A stretch of DNA of 10,308 bases, taken from positions 1-10,308 of the forward strand of contig JAUQQI010000237.1 of NCBI GenBank assembly GCA_030549955.1, in the 5' to 3' direction. Source of the stretch: Chloroflexota bacterium (lineage in GTDB: Bacteria > Chloroflexota > Dehalococcoidia > JAUQQI01). The number at the start of each line of letters is the position of its first letter. The stretch's first letter is position 1. Shown in pieces: positions 1 through 7,674 of the stretch. The notes below the pieces were generated by a model. It was given only the letters and a program-made list of their open reading frames with translations, did not search any database and had not been told where the DNA came from. Both the position numbers and the translations under genes were made by a program.

Positions 1-1138
1 CGACTGCTTCCGGGGACGTGCCGATGGCCCGGGCTGCGACGTCCCGCAGGGCGCTGACGCTCAGAAATGCCCGGCCGTAGAACTGGGCGACAAAGATACG
101 GTTGGGGTCGGTCAGGGTGGCGGTTTCCAGGTAAGGTTTCCGGAAGGCGTAGTTAAGGTTCTCCTGCATGGCCGACCAGGTGAGGGGCGTAATCAGGCCG
201 GGCAGGACCTCCTGGATGTTTGCCGCGGTCCAGACGGTGTCCGGGTCCGTTTCGGTGTCAAACTCCGAGACCCACCCTTCGGCCGCCGGGCCCGTCACGG
301 GCCGGGCCTGCAGAATGTAAATCCGCCCCCGGGCCACAGCAAATTCGATATCCTGCGGAACGCCACGCCGGGCCTCGACCTGGCAGGCTAGCCGCCAGAC
401 CTGGTCAAGAACTTCGGCGCCCAGGGCGGGTTTACGGCGGAGCTCGGCCGGGGTTGCGGTCCGGCGGGTACCGCCGACCGGGTCGAGGACCACCATAACT
501 TCCTTATCTCCAAGCCGGGCCTCCAGGACGCGCCCGGTCGCCTTCTCGATGACCCAGTGGTCGGGGTTGACCAGGCCGGCAACGACCCCTTCGCCCAAAC
601 CCCAGGCGGCGTTCACCACCAGCCGGGTCGGGTCACCCGTCACGGGTTCCGCGGTGAAGACGACCCCGGCGGCCTCGGCCGGCACGATGAGCTGGATCAG
701 GACGGCCGGCTCCGGCCCGGCGGCCCCCAACCGGCGGCCGTAGGCCTTCACCCCCGGATGCGCCGCCGAGGCCCAGACCTCCAGCACCGCCGGTTCGACC
801 CCGGCCGGGGGCACCCCAAGCCGGGTGAGGAGTTGACCGGCGAAGGAGGCGGCCGGGGAGTCTTCCGAAACAGCCGACGACCGGACGGCCAGAAGGGGAA
901 CAAAGTCGGGCGTTGCGAGGGAAAGGAGCCGGTCGACGGCGGCCCTGAGCTCAGCGGCAACCTCAGCCGGGAGTCGGTCCGGCCGGCCGGCCTCCTGCCA
1001 CCGGCGGTAAGCGGCGGTCAGGAGGCAAAAGCCCGGCGGAACGGGGAAGCCGAACCGGAAAAGGTCCCGAACTGCGGCGGCCTTGCCGCCCAGTTCGGGG
1101 AGGGTCCCGGCCTCATCGAGCCAGCGAACAAACTCCAT
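1..1138 (-). CDS. PEP synthase / rifampicin phosphotransferase-like dikinase, N-terminal part (runs off left edge)
   Basis: About 379 residues are visible, with no stop before the window edge. The first 285 residues form a PPDK_N-type ATP-grasp domain: ELGGKAA (K19), VRSSAVSEDSPAASFAGQ (R86 in the nucleotide-binding arginine position), GVVFTAEPVTGDP, AAWGLGEG, and DIEFA...QARPVT with E265 and Q277 twelve residues apart, as in the ATP/Mg ligands of pyruvate phosphate dikinase. After residue 290 the sequence (VWTAANIQEVLPGLITPLTWS) resembles the start of the middle, substrate-binding domain of rifampicin phosphotransferase-like proteins, rather than the direct step to the mobile histidine domain expected in classical PEP synthase. 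The family moves phosphate from ATP through a catalytic histidine to pyruvate or a small molecule; that histidine domain lies outside the window, so the substrate is open. Start: ATG at 1138-1136, preceded by AAGGGGGT about 8 nt upstream. It is divergent from the amidase gene. Confidence 0.88.
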   Translation of the reverse strand, partial: MEFVRWLDEAGTLPELGGKAAAVRDLFRFGFPVPPGFCLLTAAYRRWQEAGRPDRLPAEVAAELRAAVDRLLSLATPDFVPLLAVRSSAVSEDSPAASFAGQLLTRLGVPPAGVEPAVLEVWASAAHPGVKAYGRRLGAAGPEPAVLIQLIVPAEAAGVVFTAEPVTGDPTRLVVNAAWGLGEGVVAGLVNPDHWVIEKATGRVLEARLGDKEVMVVLDPVGGTRRTATPAELRRKPALGAEVLDQVWRLACQVEARRGVPQDIEFAVARGRIYILQARPVTGPAAEGWVSEFDTETDPDTVWTAANIQEVLPGLITPLTWSAMQENLNYAFRKPYLETATLTDPNRIFVAQFYGRAFLSVSALRDVAARAIGTSPEAV

Positions 1139-1287
1139 CCCTTTGCACCCCCTTAAGTTATGGCCGTTTCTAGTTTACGCCGTCGTCCGCGTCCGATTGG
1201 TTTAAAATCTCTTCGGGCTGACGATCCCTTCCGGAGGCTTCCGGACCGGGGCTCAACCCTCAACCTGAACCGAGGAGGCCTGGACCG
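1139..1287. promoter_or_regulatory. Divergent intergenic region between the dikinase and amidase genes
   Basis: These 149 bp separate two divergent starts and must hold promoters for both unless transcription comes from further away. Two AT-rich patches stand out from the GC-rich background: TAGTTTA around 1171-1177 (read on the minus strand as TAAACT, a possible -10 for the dikinase) and TTTAAAAT at 1201-1208 (containing TAAAAT, a possible -10 for the amidase). I could not find a convincing -35 hexamer at 16-18 bp from either, and I see no clear operator or riboswitch. The promoter positions are therefore only suggestions. Confidence 0.35.
1272..1278 (+). promoter_or_regulatory. Ribosome binding site of the amidase gene
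   Basis: GAGGAGG lies 9 nt before the ATG at 1288. It is the best Shine-Dalgarno match in the window. It matters because it fixes the start of the amidase at a point that includes the unusual N-terminal extension, rather than at a later codon near the canonical amidase domain. Confidence 0.8.
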
Positions 1288-2928
1288 ATGCTCATCCCCG
1301 ACGAAGCGGTCTTGACCCGGCTCCTGGAAAACGTCCCGGCGGAAGTCGCGGCGGAGGTTCGGCCGCTGGTCGAGGGCCTGCGCCGCACCGTCGAGCGGCT
1401 GGTCGAACTGGAAGTCGTCGAGTACGAACCGGCCACGGTCTTCGCCTGGGGCGGTCTCAGCCCAGCCGGCGGCGAACGACGTCCGCCGGCGGAGCCGGCC
1501 GTGGGCGTGCCCGGGACGGCGACGGACCTCTGCTACCTGTCGCTCACCGAGGCCGCTGAGCTTGTCCGAACCCGCAGGACTTCGCCCGTCGACCTGGTCC
1601 GGGCTGTCCTGGACCGAGCCGAAAAGGTCAATCCCCGGCTGAATGCGTTTATCAGCCTGATGGCCGATGAAGCCCTGGCCGCGGCCCGGGCGGCCGAGGC
1701 CGAAATTATCGGGGGAAACTGGCGGGGTCCCCTCCACGGTATTCCGCTGTCGGTGAAGGACATCTTTGCGGTAGCGGGCGTACCGAACACGGCCGGGTCA
1801 AAGATTTTTGCTGACCGGGTGGCCGGCTCGGACTGTGAAGTGGTCCGGCGGCTCAAGGCGGCCGGGGCGGTGATCTTCGGCAAAAACCACCTGCACGAGT
1901 TCGCCTACGGCGTGACCAGCAACAACCCCCACTACGGACCGGCCCGGAACCCGTGGGACCCCGACCGCGTGCCCGGGGGGTCAAGCGGGGGCTCTGGGGT
2001 AGCGGTGGCGGCCGGTATCGGCTACGGGTCGATGGGGTCAGATACCGGCGGGTCAATCCGGATTCCGGCCTCCCTGTGCGGGGTGAGCGGCCTGAAGCCC
2101 ACCTACGGCCGTGTGAGCCGGTCCGGGGTCTTTCCGCTGGCCTGGTCCCTTGACCACTGCGGCCCCCTCGCCCGGTCGGTGGCTGACCTCGCCATTATCC
2201 TGGAGGCCATCGCCGGGTTTGACCCGGCGGACCCGGGCTCGGCGAACGTTCCCGGCGAGAACTACCGGACTGCCCTGACCGGCGATATCCGGGGGGTCCG
2301 GGTGGGGGTTGGGGCAAACTTTTTCTTTGATGAGGTCTCAGCCGGGGTCGAGAAGGCAGTCCGGGCCGCCGTCGAAACCCTGGCCGGGCTGGGGGCTGAA
2401 ATCCGGGAAGTTGCGCTGCCGTTTATCGAGTATGCAGGTGCGGCCGCCACCGTAATAATCATGGCCGAGGCAGCCGCGGTCCACCAGCAGCTTATCGCCG
2501 TTCGGGCCGCCGATTACGGGCCGGATGTCCGGGCGCGGCTGGAGTTCGGCCTGACGGTGCCGGCGGCCGTCTACCTGCACGCCCAGCGGGCACGCCGGCT
2601 TATCCTCGGGCAGGTGCTCGACGCCCTTCAGGACGTCGAGGTGCTCGTGACCCCGGCTACCCCGGTTACGGCTCCCCGAATCGGTCAGGCCCGGGTTGAA
2701 ATCAACGGGCGGGACTATGACGTCCGCAGCACTTTGACCCGGTTCAGCAGTCCCTTCAACCTGGTGGGATTTCCAGCCCTGGTTATCCCCTGCGGGTTCG
2801 ACGGGCAGGGGCTGCCGGTAGGCCTGCAGGTGGTCGGGCGGCCCTTTGACGAGAAGACGATTCTGCGGGTGGGCGATGCGTACCAGCGAGCGACCGACTG
2901 GCACCGCCGCCGGCCGCCGGTCGACTGA
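1288..2928 (+). CDS. Amidase-signature enzyme (GatA/AtzE-like) with N-terminal adaptor-like extension
   Basis: This 546-residue protein belongs to the amidase signature family, which hydrolyses amides or transfers ammonia using a Ser-cisSer-Lys triad. All three are present: K157 in LSVKDIF, cis-Ser S232 in GGSSGG, and nucleophile S256 in SDTGGSIRIP; the 24-residue spacing between the serines is the family norm. The canonical domain starts near residue 83 (LSLTEAAELVRTRRTSPVDL). Residues 1-80 are extra: a predicted helical stretch ending in EYEPATVF, which resembles the small partner subunits GatC and AtzG (the latter typically ends in an EPAPVF-like motif). No gatB or separate gatC is in the window, and the extension makes tRNA-dependent amidotransferase GatA less likely than a stand-alone amidase or AtzE-like hydrolase. 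The substrate cannot be read from the sequence. Probably cytoplasmic: no signal peptide. Confidence 0.9.
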   Translation: MLIPDEAVLTRLLENVPAEVAAEVRPLVEGLRRTVERLVELEVVEYEPATVFAWGGLSPAGGERRPPAEPAVGVPGTATDLCYLSLTEAAELVRTRRTSPVDLVRAVLDRAEKVNPRLNAFISLMADEALAAARAAEAEIIGGNWRGPLHGIPLSVKDIFAVAGVPNTAGSKIFADRVAGSDCEVVRRLKAAGAVIFGKNHLHEFAYGVTSNNPHYGPARNPWDPDRVPGGSSGGSGVAVAAGIGYGSMGSDTGGSIRIPASLCGVSGLKPTYGRVSRSGVFPLAWSLDHCGPLARSVADLAIILEAIAGFDPADPGSANVPGENYRTALTGDIRGVRVGVGANFFFDEVSAGVEKAVRAAVETLAGLGAEIREVALPFIEYAGAAATVIIMAEAAAVHQQLIAVRAADYGPDVRARLEFGLTVPAAVYLHAQRARRLILGQVLDALQDVEVLVTPATPVTAPRIGQARVEINGRDYDVRSTLTRFSSPFNLVGFPALVIPCGFDGQGLPVGLQVVGRPFDEKTILRVGDAYQRATDWHRRRPPVD

Positions 2929-3024
2929 AGGTGGCAGCCGAAAACCGCGGCCGATAGGGTAAAATTAATATAAACCATACAGCGGTCGCCTTGAGGGAGA
3001 GCGCCTGGCAGGGGGTAATAAAGG
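2929..3024 (+). promoter_or_regulatory. Intergenic region with AT-rich island, candidate promoter of the VWA operon
   Basis: Between the amidase stop and the VWA start lie 96 bp. They contain the longest run of A and T that I noticed in the window, 15 nt at 2960-2974 (TAAAATTAATATAAA), which includes -10-like hexamers TAATAT (2966-2971) and TATAAA (2969-2974). I see no good -35 at the right distance, so the exact promoter is uncertain. There is no clear terminator for the amidase gene, and read-through from it is possible. Confidence 0.4.
3010..3016 (+). promoter_or_regulatory. Ribosome binding site deciding the TTG start of the VWA gene
   Basis: AGGGGGT at 3010-3016 sits 8-9 nt before TTG at 3025-3027. 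An in-frame TAA at 3019-3021, two codons upstream, rules out any earlier start. TTG is thus the first possible start and has a well-placed Shine-Dalgarno. Confidence 0.65.
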
Positions 3025-6000
3025 TTGGGGCACGAAAGCCTTTTCGACGCCGAGATTTCGACGATTTCGCCGTCGCTGGCGGCCGAGTACCGGCGGGCCT
3101 GCCGGCAGCTCGGTGACGGGGGTGAGCTAACCCGGCTCCTGGGCGAGACAGGCCTCGAGCTCGCCCGGGACTCCTACCGGGGCTGGGAATCTGCCCTCGA
3201 ACTCTTCCGGGTCTATCCCCAGGTGGCCCGGCTGATGGACCTGTCCGAGCTGGTCCGGTGGACGCAGCTTGTCCGGCGGCTCGGCCACCTTTCGCAGCCG
3301 GTCTGCAGTGCCTTTGTCCGGGGTACCCCGGACCTGGTCCGGGCGGTGGAGTTCGAGGAGGTCCTCCACTACGGCTATCTCGCCACGCGCCTCTATGCGA
3401 ACACCCAGGCCAATGCCGCTCTGGTCTGCCAGTTCATCGACGTGGCGCCGGTCCTTTCACGGCTCCTGGACCCTGAAGGCATCCGGATTGCCGTTGCCCT
3501 GACGGAGCGGCTGGCCCGGCGGTCCCAGGACCTGGCGGCCCAGTGCCTCGGAATTCTCCCGCGGCTTCTGACCGAAGTTGAGCCCGGCCTGCGGGGTGAG
3601 GTCCTGCGGCTGGCGGTTCAGGTTACCGACCTGAACTGGCGGGCGACCCGGCCCCTCCTGGAGGTGAGCCCGCGGGCCCTCCAGCAGCTTGCTGAGGCCC
3701 ACCGGGCGACCTTTCTGCGGCTCGCCTCGGGCATGGCTGACCAGGCCCGGGAGAAGCTCTTCTCCCTGTTCACCGAGGGGGTGGAGGTCTTGGCGGGTCT
3801 CGAGCCGGCAGCCCAGGGCCAAATCTTGACCCTGGCCGACCAGGTCGGTCGGTTCTCCCCGGCTGCGGCCGTCGAATTCATTAAAACTGGCCCCCGCCTG
3901 CTGGACTCCCTTTCGCCGGACGGACTCCGGCTCTGGGTGGCCGAGGGCCTCAGCCTCCTCCAGCAGAATCATGCGGCCGGCTTAGCCTACTTCCGGCTGC
4001 AGTCTCAGCGGGCCCTCACCGCCGTCCGGAAGCTGATGCCGGGCCTTGACCTTGAGTCGGTGAAGGGGGTGCTTGAGCTTTACTGCCGGGCCCTGACCGG
4101 ACGGGCCCTGGAGGTCCGATCGGCCGAGGAGCTCGTTGAACGGGGCATTGGCTGGACGAGCGTCGAGAAGCCGACGACCGAGGGGCGGGCGGTCTACCTG
4201 CCCTCCCGCCTCGGTATCTTTCCGACCCAGGCCCAGAACTTCGAAGCCTTTAAGGTCTATGCCACCCACCAGGCCGGCCACCTGGAATTTGGGACCTTCG
4301 AGTTCGACTACGACCGGGCCGCCGCACTTTTTGAAAGCGTGCGGCCCCGGCTCGAAGAGGTCGTGGACGGGCGCCGGAACGGGCCCGCCCTGAGCGACTT
4401 CGAACGGTTCTTTGACCTCTTCGCGGACCGGCGCCTTGCCCGGGACCTTTTTACAGTCGCCGAGGATACCCGGGTTGACACCCGGGTTGTCAGGGAGTAC
4501 GCCGGAATCCGGCGGGCTTACACCGAGCTTCAGCGGTGGTCGGCCGGTCGGCGACCGCCCCTCCAGGTTCTCCCGCTGCGTCAGGCCTTCGTCGAGGGTC
4601 TGATTCGCTTCAGCCTGAACGTGGTTGACTCGGTCGAGTTTCCGGAGCGGTACGCCGACCACCTCCGGCGGGGACTCGGCATCTTAAATCGGCTCCGGCG
4701 GCCGGAGGCGACGGTCGAGGATGCGGCGGAGGCAACTGTCCGGCTTTACATTCTCGCCCGGGAGATTCCGAATACACCCCCTCAGGAGGACGAACAGCAG
4801 GAGCAGGTCGAGCCACCGGGCGACGCCGAGCAGACGCCGGAAAACCTGGACGAGCTGGTCAATCAGTTTCAGGCGGCCAACGCCCAGGCCGAGCAGGGCG
4901 AGGCGAGCCCCGAGGAGGAACCCTACGAGAGCCCGCCCGACGTCGAGTATCGGGGCGACTTCAAGCCCGAGTTGGTGCAGACCCTCCAGGAGATGCGGGA
5001 GGCCCGGGGCGAGCAGAGCCAGGAGCAGAAGGTTCAGCTCAACGACCTGGTCGAAAAGAGTGCCGAGGTCGAGCAGCCGGCCCAGCCCCGGCTCGTCAAG
5101 GTTCTGGAAGCCGAAAGCACCAATCGGGCGGGGACTGCCCCGGCCCAGCCCCACCCGGAGGAAGCCGAGCAGTGGTTCTACTACGACGAGTGGGACTACC
5201 GGGCCCGGGATTACCGGCCGGCCTGGTGCCGGCTCAGGCAGCGGCCGGTCGAGGAGGGGAGCCCCGCCTACTTCGACCGGGTGCTCCGAACTTACGCCCC
5301 GGTGGTTTACGACATTCGCCGGCAGTTCGAAATGCTCCGGCCGGAACTCCTCCGTAAGGTCAAGCGCCTGCGGGACGGCGAAGAGCTCGACTTCGACGCG
5401 GTCGTCGAGGCGGTCCTCGAAAAGCGGGCCGGTCAGGCGCCGTCCGAGAAGGTTTACTCCCGCCGGAACAAGGTGGAGCGGGACGTGGCTGTCGCCTTCC
5501 TCCTGGATATGAGCGCCTCAACCGGCGAGACCATCGAACCGGGCGGCCGCTGGTACGGCGAGCCGGACCCGGGACGGAGCTGGCGGGTTCGGGCCAAGCG
5601 AATTATCGACCTCGAGAAAGAAAGTCTTGTTCTTCTAATTACTGCCCTCGAATCCATCGGGGACACCTACGGGATCTACGGATTTTCGGGCCACGGTCGG
5701 GAAAACGTCGAGTTTTACATTATCAAAGACCTTGACGAACCGTTCTCCGAGCGGGTCAAGGGCCGGATCGACCGGATCGCCCCGGCCCGGGCGACCCGGA
5801 TGGGTACGGCGATCCGCCACGCTATTTACAAGCTGGAGCAGGCCGAAGCCCGAACCCGGATCCTGTTCCTGATAAGTGACGGCCGGCCCCAGGACCACGA
5901 CTACGGCCGGGATCCGGTCGACTTCCGCTACCTGCTCCAGGGGCTCTCAGGCCCCCTGCTCATGCCGGTGGGGGATGATCCCGGGGCCCAGGCCGAGCGC

Positions 6001-6198
6001 CAGTATGCCATCCACGACACGAAGAAGGCCCTGCTCGAGGCCAAACAGCGCAGCATCATTCCGTTCTGCCTTTCCATTGATAAGCTGGGGCACGATTACC
6101 TCAAGTCGATGTGCGGCGACATCGGCTACGAGCTTTTAAGCAATATCTACGCCCTGCCCAAACGTCTGCCGACCCTTTACCGGCGTCTGACAACCTGA
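3025..6198 (+). CDS. NorD/CbbO-type VWA-domain protein with HEAT-like N-terminal repeats
   Basis: The protein has 1057 residues and starts at TTG. The C-terminal third is a von Willebrand factor A domain with an intact MIDAS metal site: DMSAS (D828, S830, S832), T924 in ATRMG and D952 in ISDGRPQD. The part just before it is typical of NorD/CbbO proteins: YYDEWDYRARDYRPAWC at 719-735, LDFDAVVEA and ERDVAV. N-terminal to that are about eight degenerate 37-40-residue helical repeats (about 60-366), a conserved block with HQAGH (415-419) and EDTRVD (480-485), and an acidic Glu/Gln-rich linker (about 585-700). It is much longer than a usual NorD. NorD and CbbO act with a MoxR-family AAA+ ATPase (NorQ, CbbQ) to activate nitric oxide reductase or Rubisco; no such ATPase is in the window, so the client is unknown. 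No signal peptide, so probably cytoplasmic. The DUF1800 gene follows 52 bp downstream on the same strand. Confidence 0.88.
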   Translation: MGHESLFDAEISTISPSLAAEYRRACRQLGDGGELTRLLGETGLELARDSYRGWESALELFRVYPQVARLMDLSELVRWTQLVRRLGHLSQPVCSAFVRGTPDLVRAVEFEEVLHYGYLATRLYANTQANAALVCQFIDVAPVLSRLLDPEGIRIAVALTERLARRSQDLAAQCLGILPRLLTEVEPGLRGEVLRLAVQVTDLNWRATRPLLEVSPRALQQLAEAHRATFLRLASGMADQAREKLFSLFTEGVEVLAGLEPAAQGQILTLADQVGRFSPAAAVEFIKTGPRLLDSLSPDGLRLWVAEGLSLLQQNHAAGLAYFRLQSQRALTAVRKLMPGLDLESVKGVLELYCRALTGRALEVRSAEELVERGIGWTSVEKPTTEGRAVYLPSRLGIFPTQAQNFEAFKVYATHQAGHLEFGTFEFDYDRAAALFESVRPRLEEVVDGRRNGPALSDFERFFDLFADRRLARDLFTVAEDTRVDTRVVREYAGIRRAYTELQRWSAGRRPPLQVLPLRQAFVEGLIRFSLNVVDSVEFPERYADHLRRGLGILNRLRRPEATVEDAAEATVRLYILAREIPNTPPQEDEQQEQVEPPGDAEQTPENLDELVNQFQAANAQAEQGEASPEEEPYESPPDVEYRGDFKPELVQTLQEMREARGEQSQEQKVQLNDLVEKSAEVEQPAQPRLVKVLEAESTNRAGTAPAQPHPEEAEQWFYYDEWDYRARDYRPAWCRLRQRPVEEGSPAYFDRVLRTYAPVVYDIRRQFEMLRPELLRKVKRLRDGEELDFDAVVEAVLEKRAGQAPSEKVYSRRNKVERDVAVAFLLDMSASTGETIEPGGRWYGEPDPGRSWRVRAKRIIDLEKESLVLLITALESIGDTYGIYGFSGHGRENVEFYIIKDLDEPFSERVKGRIDRIAPARATRMGTAIRHAIYKLEQAEARTRILFLISDGRPQDHDYGRDPVDFRYLLQGLSGPLLMPVGDDPGAQAERQYAIHDTKKALLEAKQRSIIPFCLSIDKLGHDYLKSMCGDIGYELLSNIYALPKRLPTLYRRLTT
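3202..4122 (+). repeat. Eight degenerate HEAT-like protein repeats within the VWA gene
   Basis: This is a repeat at protein level, not DNA level. A pattern of aromatic or leucine, five residues, proline, then Leu-rich helices recurs with the proline-equivalent position at residues 65, 102, 142, 179, 216, 254, 290 and 328, a mean spacing of about 37.6 residues. Examples are FVRGTPDL, FIDVAPVL, LGILPRLL, LLEVSPRA and FIKTGPRLL. The proline is replaced in the units at 254 and 328. Length and two-helix character fit HEAT-like solenoids, which usually bind other proteins. Confidence 0.6.
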
Positions 6199-6208
6199 AC
6201 TGACCGGG

Positions 6209-6229
6209 CCGGGGCAACGATCGCCCCGG
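6209..6229 (+). other. Hairpin between the VWA and DUF1800 genes
   Basis: A 7-bp perfect stem, CCGGGGC at 6209-6215 and GCCCCGG at 6223-6229, encloses a 7-nt loop. No T-run follows, so it is not a classical intrinsic terminator. It lies 11 bp after the VWA stop and ends just before the DUF1800 ribosome binding site (GAAGGG at 6239-6244). It could set relative expression or mRNA stability, or be chance in such GC-rich DNA. Confidence 0.35.
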
Positions 6230-6250
6230 GTCGGCTACGAAGGGATTCGG

Positions 6251-7654
6251 ATGGCCCGAAGCCGCCGGGACATTCTAAACGGCCTTGCGCTGGCCGGCCT
6301 CGGGGCCGCTCTGGCCATCACTGGAGCCGCCGGAGCCCGGCGCGTCGACCGGAACCTCTCGGAGCGGGAGCAGTTCAGCCACCTGATGCGCCGGGCCGGG
6401 TTCGGAGCCGCCCCAGGGGAGCTGGAAGCTTACCAGGCCCTCGGCTGGGAGGGGGCGGTCAACCGCCTGGTTAATTACGAACAGGTGCCGAACGACGGCC
6501 TCGAGGCCCGGCTGGGCGGCCTTAACCTGGACCTCTCGAAGCCCCGGGATATCCAGCGCTGGTGGCTTCTGCCGATGGCCTACACCGCCCGCCCCCTGGA
6601 GGAGAAACTCACCCTCTTCTGGCACGGCCTTTTAACCGCAGGCCTCACCAAAGCCCCGGCACCCCTGATGGTGGCCCAGAACCGGTTTCTGCGGGAGCAC
6701 GCCGTCGCCGACTACGGCATGATATTAAAGGGCATTGCCCGGGACCCGGCCATGATGCGCTGGCTCGACATCCCGGGGAGCGTTCGGGGTCGGCCGAATG
6801 AGAACTACGCCCGGGAACTCATGGAACTCTTCACCCTTGGGGTCGGGAACTACACCGAACAGGACGTCCGGGAAGCGGCTCGGGCCTTCACCGGCTTCGC
6901 CCTTGACCGGGAAGGAAGGCTGGCCTTCGTTCGGGCCCGCCACGACGACGGGATAAAGACCGTCCTCGGCCGAACCGGCCCCTGGGGACCGGACGATATA
7001 GTCGACATAATAATTGACCAGTCGGCCGCGGCCGCGTTCCTTGCCGGCAAGCTTCTCAGGTTCTTTGTCCGGCCCGACCCATCCCCCGAGGGCGTCGAAG
7101 AAGTGGCCCGAACCCTGCGGGCGACCGGCTACTCGATTAAGGCCGCCGTCCGCAGGGTCTTCAGCCTGCCGGAATTCCGGTCGCCGGCGGCATACCGGAG
7201 CCTGGTGAAGTCACCGGCGGAGTACTCCGCCGGGGCTCTGCGTCAGCTCGGGGCCGAGACCGACGGGGTCGGCCTCCCGGCCCTGGTCGGACAGATGGGT
7301 CAGGCCCTCTTTAACCCGCCCAACGTTGCCGGCTGGCCGGGCGGTGCGGCCTGGCTCAACACTGCGACCTGGATTGCCCGCCTGAACTTCGCCAACCGGG
7401 TGGCAACTGACCGGCAGGGGGTAAAGCTGAAACCGGCCATCTGGTTCCCGGACGGTCGCCTGCCGTCCGATTCGGCCGCGTTTGTTGACCGGCTCGGGGA
7501 GCTTCTGCTGGACGGTAACCTGGGGGCCGAGCAGAGGGCGATTTTGCTTGACTTTGGGTCCGAACCCGGCATCGACCCGGCCCGCTGGTTTGACGGCCGG
7601 GGCCGGGGGATTATTTACCTGATGCTGGCCCTCCCGGAGTATCACCTGGCCTGA
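6251..7654 (+). CDS. DUF1800 family exported protein
   Basis: This 467-residue protein carries the hallmarks of the DUF1800 family (PF08811): FSHLMRRAGFGAAPGEL near residue 40, the central NENYARELMELFTLG block at 183-197 followed by an EAARAFTG segment, FLAGKLLRFF, and NPPNVAGWPGG at 355-365. The family has no established biochemical function, but DUF1800 genes are commonly found next to DUF1501 genes, as here. The N-terminus (SRRDIL followed by a hydrophobic stretch to about residue 28, ending in AGA) looks like a signal peptide with a weak twin-arginine motif, so export is likely. Length is within the usual range and the frame is intact. GAAGGG lies 6 nt before the ATG. The gene starts 52 bp after the VWA gene and ends 20 bp before the DUF1501 gene, supporting one operon. 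Confidence 0.9.
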   Translation: MARSRRDILNGLALAGLGAALAITGAAGARRVDRNLSEREQFSHLMRRAGFGAAPGELEAYQALGWEGAVNRLVNYEQVPNDGLEARLGGLNLDLSKPRDIQRWWLLPMAYTARPLEEKLTLFWHGLLTAGLTKAPAPLMVAQNRFLREHAVADYGMILKGIARDPAMMRWLDIPGSVRGRPNENYARELMELFTLGVGNYTEQDVREAARAFTGFALDREGRLAFVRARHDDGIKTVLGRTGPWGPDDIVDIIIDQSAAAAFLAGKLLRFFVRPDPSPEGVEEVARTLRATGYSIKAAVRRVFSLPEFRSPAAYRSLVKSPAEYSAGALRQLGAETDGVGLPALVGQMGQALFNPPNVAGWPGGAAWLNTATWIARLNFANRVATDRQGVKLKPAIWFPDGRLPSDSAAFVDRLGELLLDGNLGAEQRAILLDFGSEPGIDPARWFDGRGRGIIYLMLALPEYHLA

Positions 7655-7674
7655 AGAAATCCAGGGGGTTCGCC

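Noticed and set aside
557..1156. Plus-strand open frame of 199 codons opposite the dikinase gene
   Set aside because: Its translation is Gly/Pro/Arg-rich low-complexity sequence, while the minus strand reads as a clear PPDK_N domain. It is an antisense shadow of GC-rich DNA.
1153..1737. Minus-strand open frame of 194 codons covering the amidase start
   Set aside because: It covers the divergent intergenic region and the amidase N-terminus, has no recognisable domain, and conflicts with the amidase gene and its strong ribosome binding site.
4468..4491. Tandem 12-bp near-duplicate ACCCGGGTTGAC / ACCCGGGTTGTC
   Set aside because: It lies in the NorD-like EDTRVDTRVV block, where the residue pattern itself recalls the family, so the DNA repeat probably reflects protein constraint plus codon bias.
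3982..4662. Minus-strand open frame of 226 codons opposite the VWA gene
   Set aside because: No domain or usable start context is seen, and the composition is that of an antisense shadow.
4721..5512. Plus-strand open frame of 263 codons inside the VWA gene
   Set aside because: Its product is Arg/Ser/Pro-rich, typical of a shifted frame of GC-rich coding sequence, and it lies wholly within the conserved VWA reading frame.
6209..6229. Intrinsic terminator after the VWA gene
   Set aside because: The hairpin lacks a following T-run, and the DUF1800 gene starts 52 bp downstream with its own Shine-Dalgarno, so it is listed only as a hairpin of unknown role.
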